Below are positions 63,310 to 64,000 of a DNA stretch of 64,000 nucleotides, piece after piece. Both the position numbers and the translations under genes were made by a program. The DNA is from CAYVFC01 sp964450715 (GTDB taxonomy: Bacteria; Myxococcota_A; Polyangia; Polyangiales; JAFGIB01). The stretch's first letter is position 1, and each line of letters starts with the position of its first letter. The notes under the pieces were generated by a model. The model was not told the origin of the DNA. It was given only the letters and a program-made list of their open reading frames with translations, and made no database searches. Location of the stretch: positions 1-64,000 of the forward strand of contig CAYVFC010000029.1 in the NCBI GenBank assembly GCA_964450715.1, in the 5' to 3' direction.

Positions 63310-64000
63310 ATGCTCGCGACGCGACTGATAGCCGGCATGATATCCGGCATTGTACTGAGCGCGGTCTTCGCCACCTGCGCGACGCTACTCAACTTCGGCG
63401 AGACCTTCGTCGAGCCTCTTCGGGTCGACCCGGACCGCCCGGCGCCTATCACCCTGCGCATTCCGCGTCTGACCACGCGGGTGCTCGATCCGGCCCTGGG
63501 GAACGTCCGGCTGAAGAACGTATCCAATACGGTCGGCCGCGGTCGCGTGGTCAGCGACGAGCGGCTGGCGCTCCTGGTCCGGAACTACGAGCGCGAGAGG
63601 CGCCCGCCGCGTCCCACTCAGTTGGGTGCCGAGTGGTTCGTCTGCTTCCTCCTCTTCCTGACCCTGACCGCGTCACTACGGCAATCGCCGTCCAGAAGGG
63701 GCATCCTATTGCGAACCCAGGTGGGATTTCTGGGCGCATCGTTCGCATTGCTGGCGAGCGCCAAGGCCTTTCTCGTCCTCACGGCCTATCCCGCCTTCGT
63801 AATCCCCGCGGCCGTGGTTCCTCTCTGGACTTCGTTCTACCTGGATCGCAGGACCGGGCTGGAGGTCGGCCTGGCGCTCGGTCTCGTTCACGCCTCGTTG
63901 GTCTCCTACGATCCGTTGACGCTGGCCGTTTTCGTCAGCGCCAGCGCGGCGGGGCCGCTGTTGCTCACCAACCGGAAGGATTCGCCGATGTTGCTCGTCG
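63310..64000 (+). CDS. 7TM-HD (PgpH-like) membrane protein, 5' part
   Basis: The reading frame runs open from an ATG at 63310 to the window edge (230 codons shown), so the protein is partial. One membrane segment (about 5-27) precedes an extracellular stretch with LRVDPDRPAPITLRIPRLTTRVLDPALGN and then several hydrophobic helices from about 114 on (WFVCFLLFLTLTASL, FLGASFALLASAKAFLVLTAYPAFVIPAAVVPLWTSFYL). This fits the 7TMR-HDED/7TM_7TMR_HD architecture, whose cytosolic HD domain in PgpH degrades cyclic di-AMP. The HD part lies beyond the window, so the call is tentative. Confidence 0.6.
   Translation, partial: MLATRLIAGMISGIVLSAVFATCATLLNFGETFVEPLRVDPDRPAPITLRIPRLTTRVLDPALGNVRLKNVSNTVGRGRVVSDERLALLVRNYERERRPPRPTQLGAEWFVCFLLFLTLTASLRQSPSRRGILLRTQVGFLGASFALLASAKAFLVLTAYPAFVIPAAVVPLWTSFYLDRRTGLEVGLALGLVHASLVSYDPLTLAVFVSASAAGPLLLTNRKDSPMLLV

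Overview
High-GC bacterial chromosome segment with dense, mostly convincing protein-coding genes. I see no rRNA, tRNA, CRISPR array, transposase or phage gene. The gene set points to a Myxococcota-like (formerly deltaproteobacterial) organism, an inference from family content: a Ser/Thr kinase with C-terminal PEGA domains, a zinc-finger/FecR/TPR anti-sigma factor, a Cys-rich Gly/Ser-repeat lipoprotein, a putative DUF4388/J-domain protein, a beta-propeller lipoprotein with an AgmX/PglI-like tail, a sigma-54 response regulator beside type IV pilin-like genes, and a very large S41 peptidase.

Layout. 0.1-6.2 kb: ECF sigma factor, anti-sigma/FecR protein and envelope proteins. 6.2-9.5 kb: HAD phosphatase, site-2 protease, small membrane protein, enoyl-CoA hydratase-like protein. 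10.1-14.3 kb: DUF4139-like lipoprotein, metallo-beta-lactamase-fold hydrolase, J-domain protein. 14.6-21 kb: PQQ-propeller and HEAT-repeat proteins, divergent from a phosphodiester-glycosidase-like protein. 21.2-23.7 kb: PEGA kinase. 23.7-28.5 kb: three prepilin-type proteins, a TPR protein and a PilR-like regulator, with a good sigma-54 promoter before the main pilin. 28.7-31.1 kb: three overlapping exported-protein genes. 31.3-38.8 kb: polyprenyl synthase, GbsR-type regulator, sulfatase-TPR protein and two polytopic glycosyltransferase-like proteins. 39-46.4 kb: BamB/YfgM-like pair, ComEA-like protein and a cca-cpsB-flippase-like operon. 46.8-54.7 kb: S41 peptidase, ThrH, CNNM/CBS protein, FliA-like sigma factor, YkgJ-like protein. 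54.7-64 kb: PolA, Ffh, CBM9-like lipoprotein, YqgE/AlgH, a GT-C protein, and the start of a 7TM-HD (PgpH-like) protein cut by the window edge.

The least ordinary content is between the genes. Two families of dispersed palindromic elements have conserved cores flanked by inverted arms that differ from copy to copy yet stay complementary within each copy. Family A has a core of about 123 bp: three clear copies plus one divergent relative. Family B is about 217-226 bp and folds on paper as a three-way junction: two full copies plus one with its centre deleted. The two full B copies each fill a gap between convergent genes, and their stems carry paired compensatory substitutions. One A copy supplies the last 24 codons of a gene. 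A separate inverted repeat with perfect 24-bp arms lies in the divergent gap before the S41 peptidase gene.

Functionally the segment mixes core housekeeping (Ffh, PolA, Cca, polyprenyl synthase) with a large share of envelope, secretion and signalling proteins. All names rest on motifs read by eye; no database search was possible.
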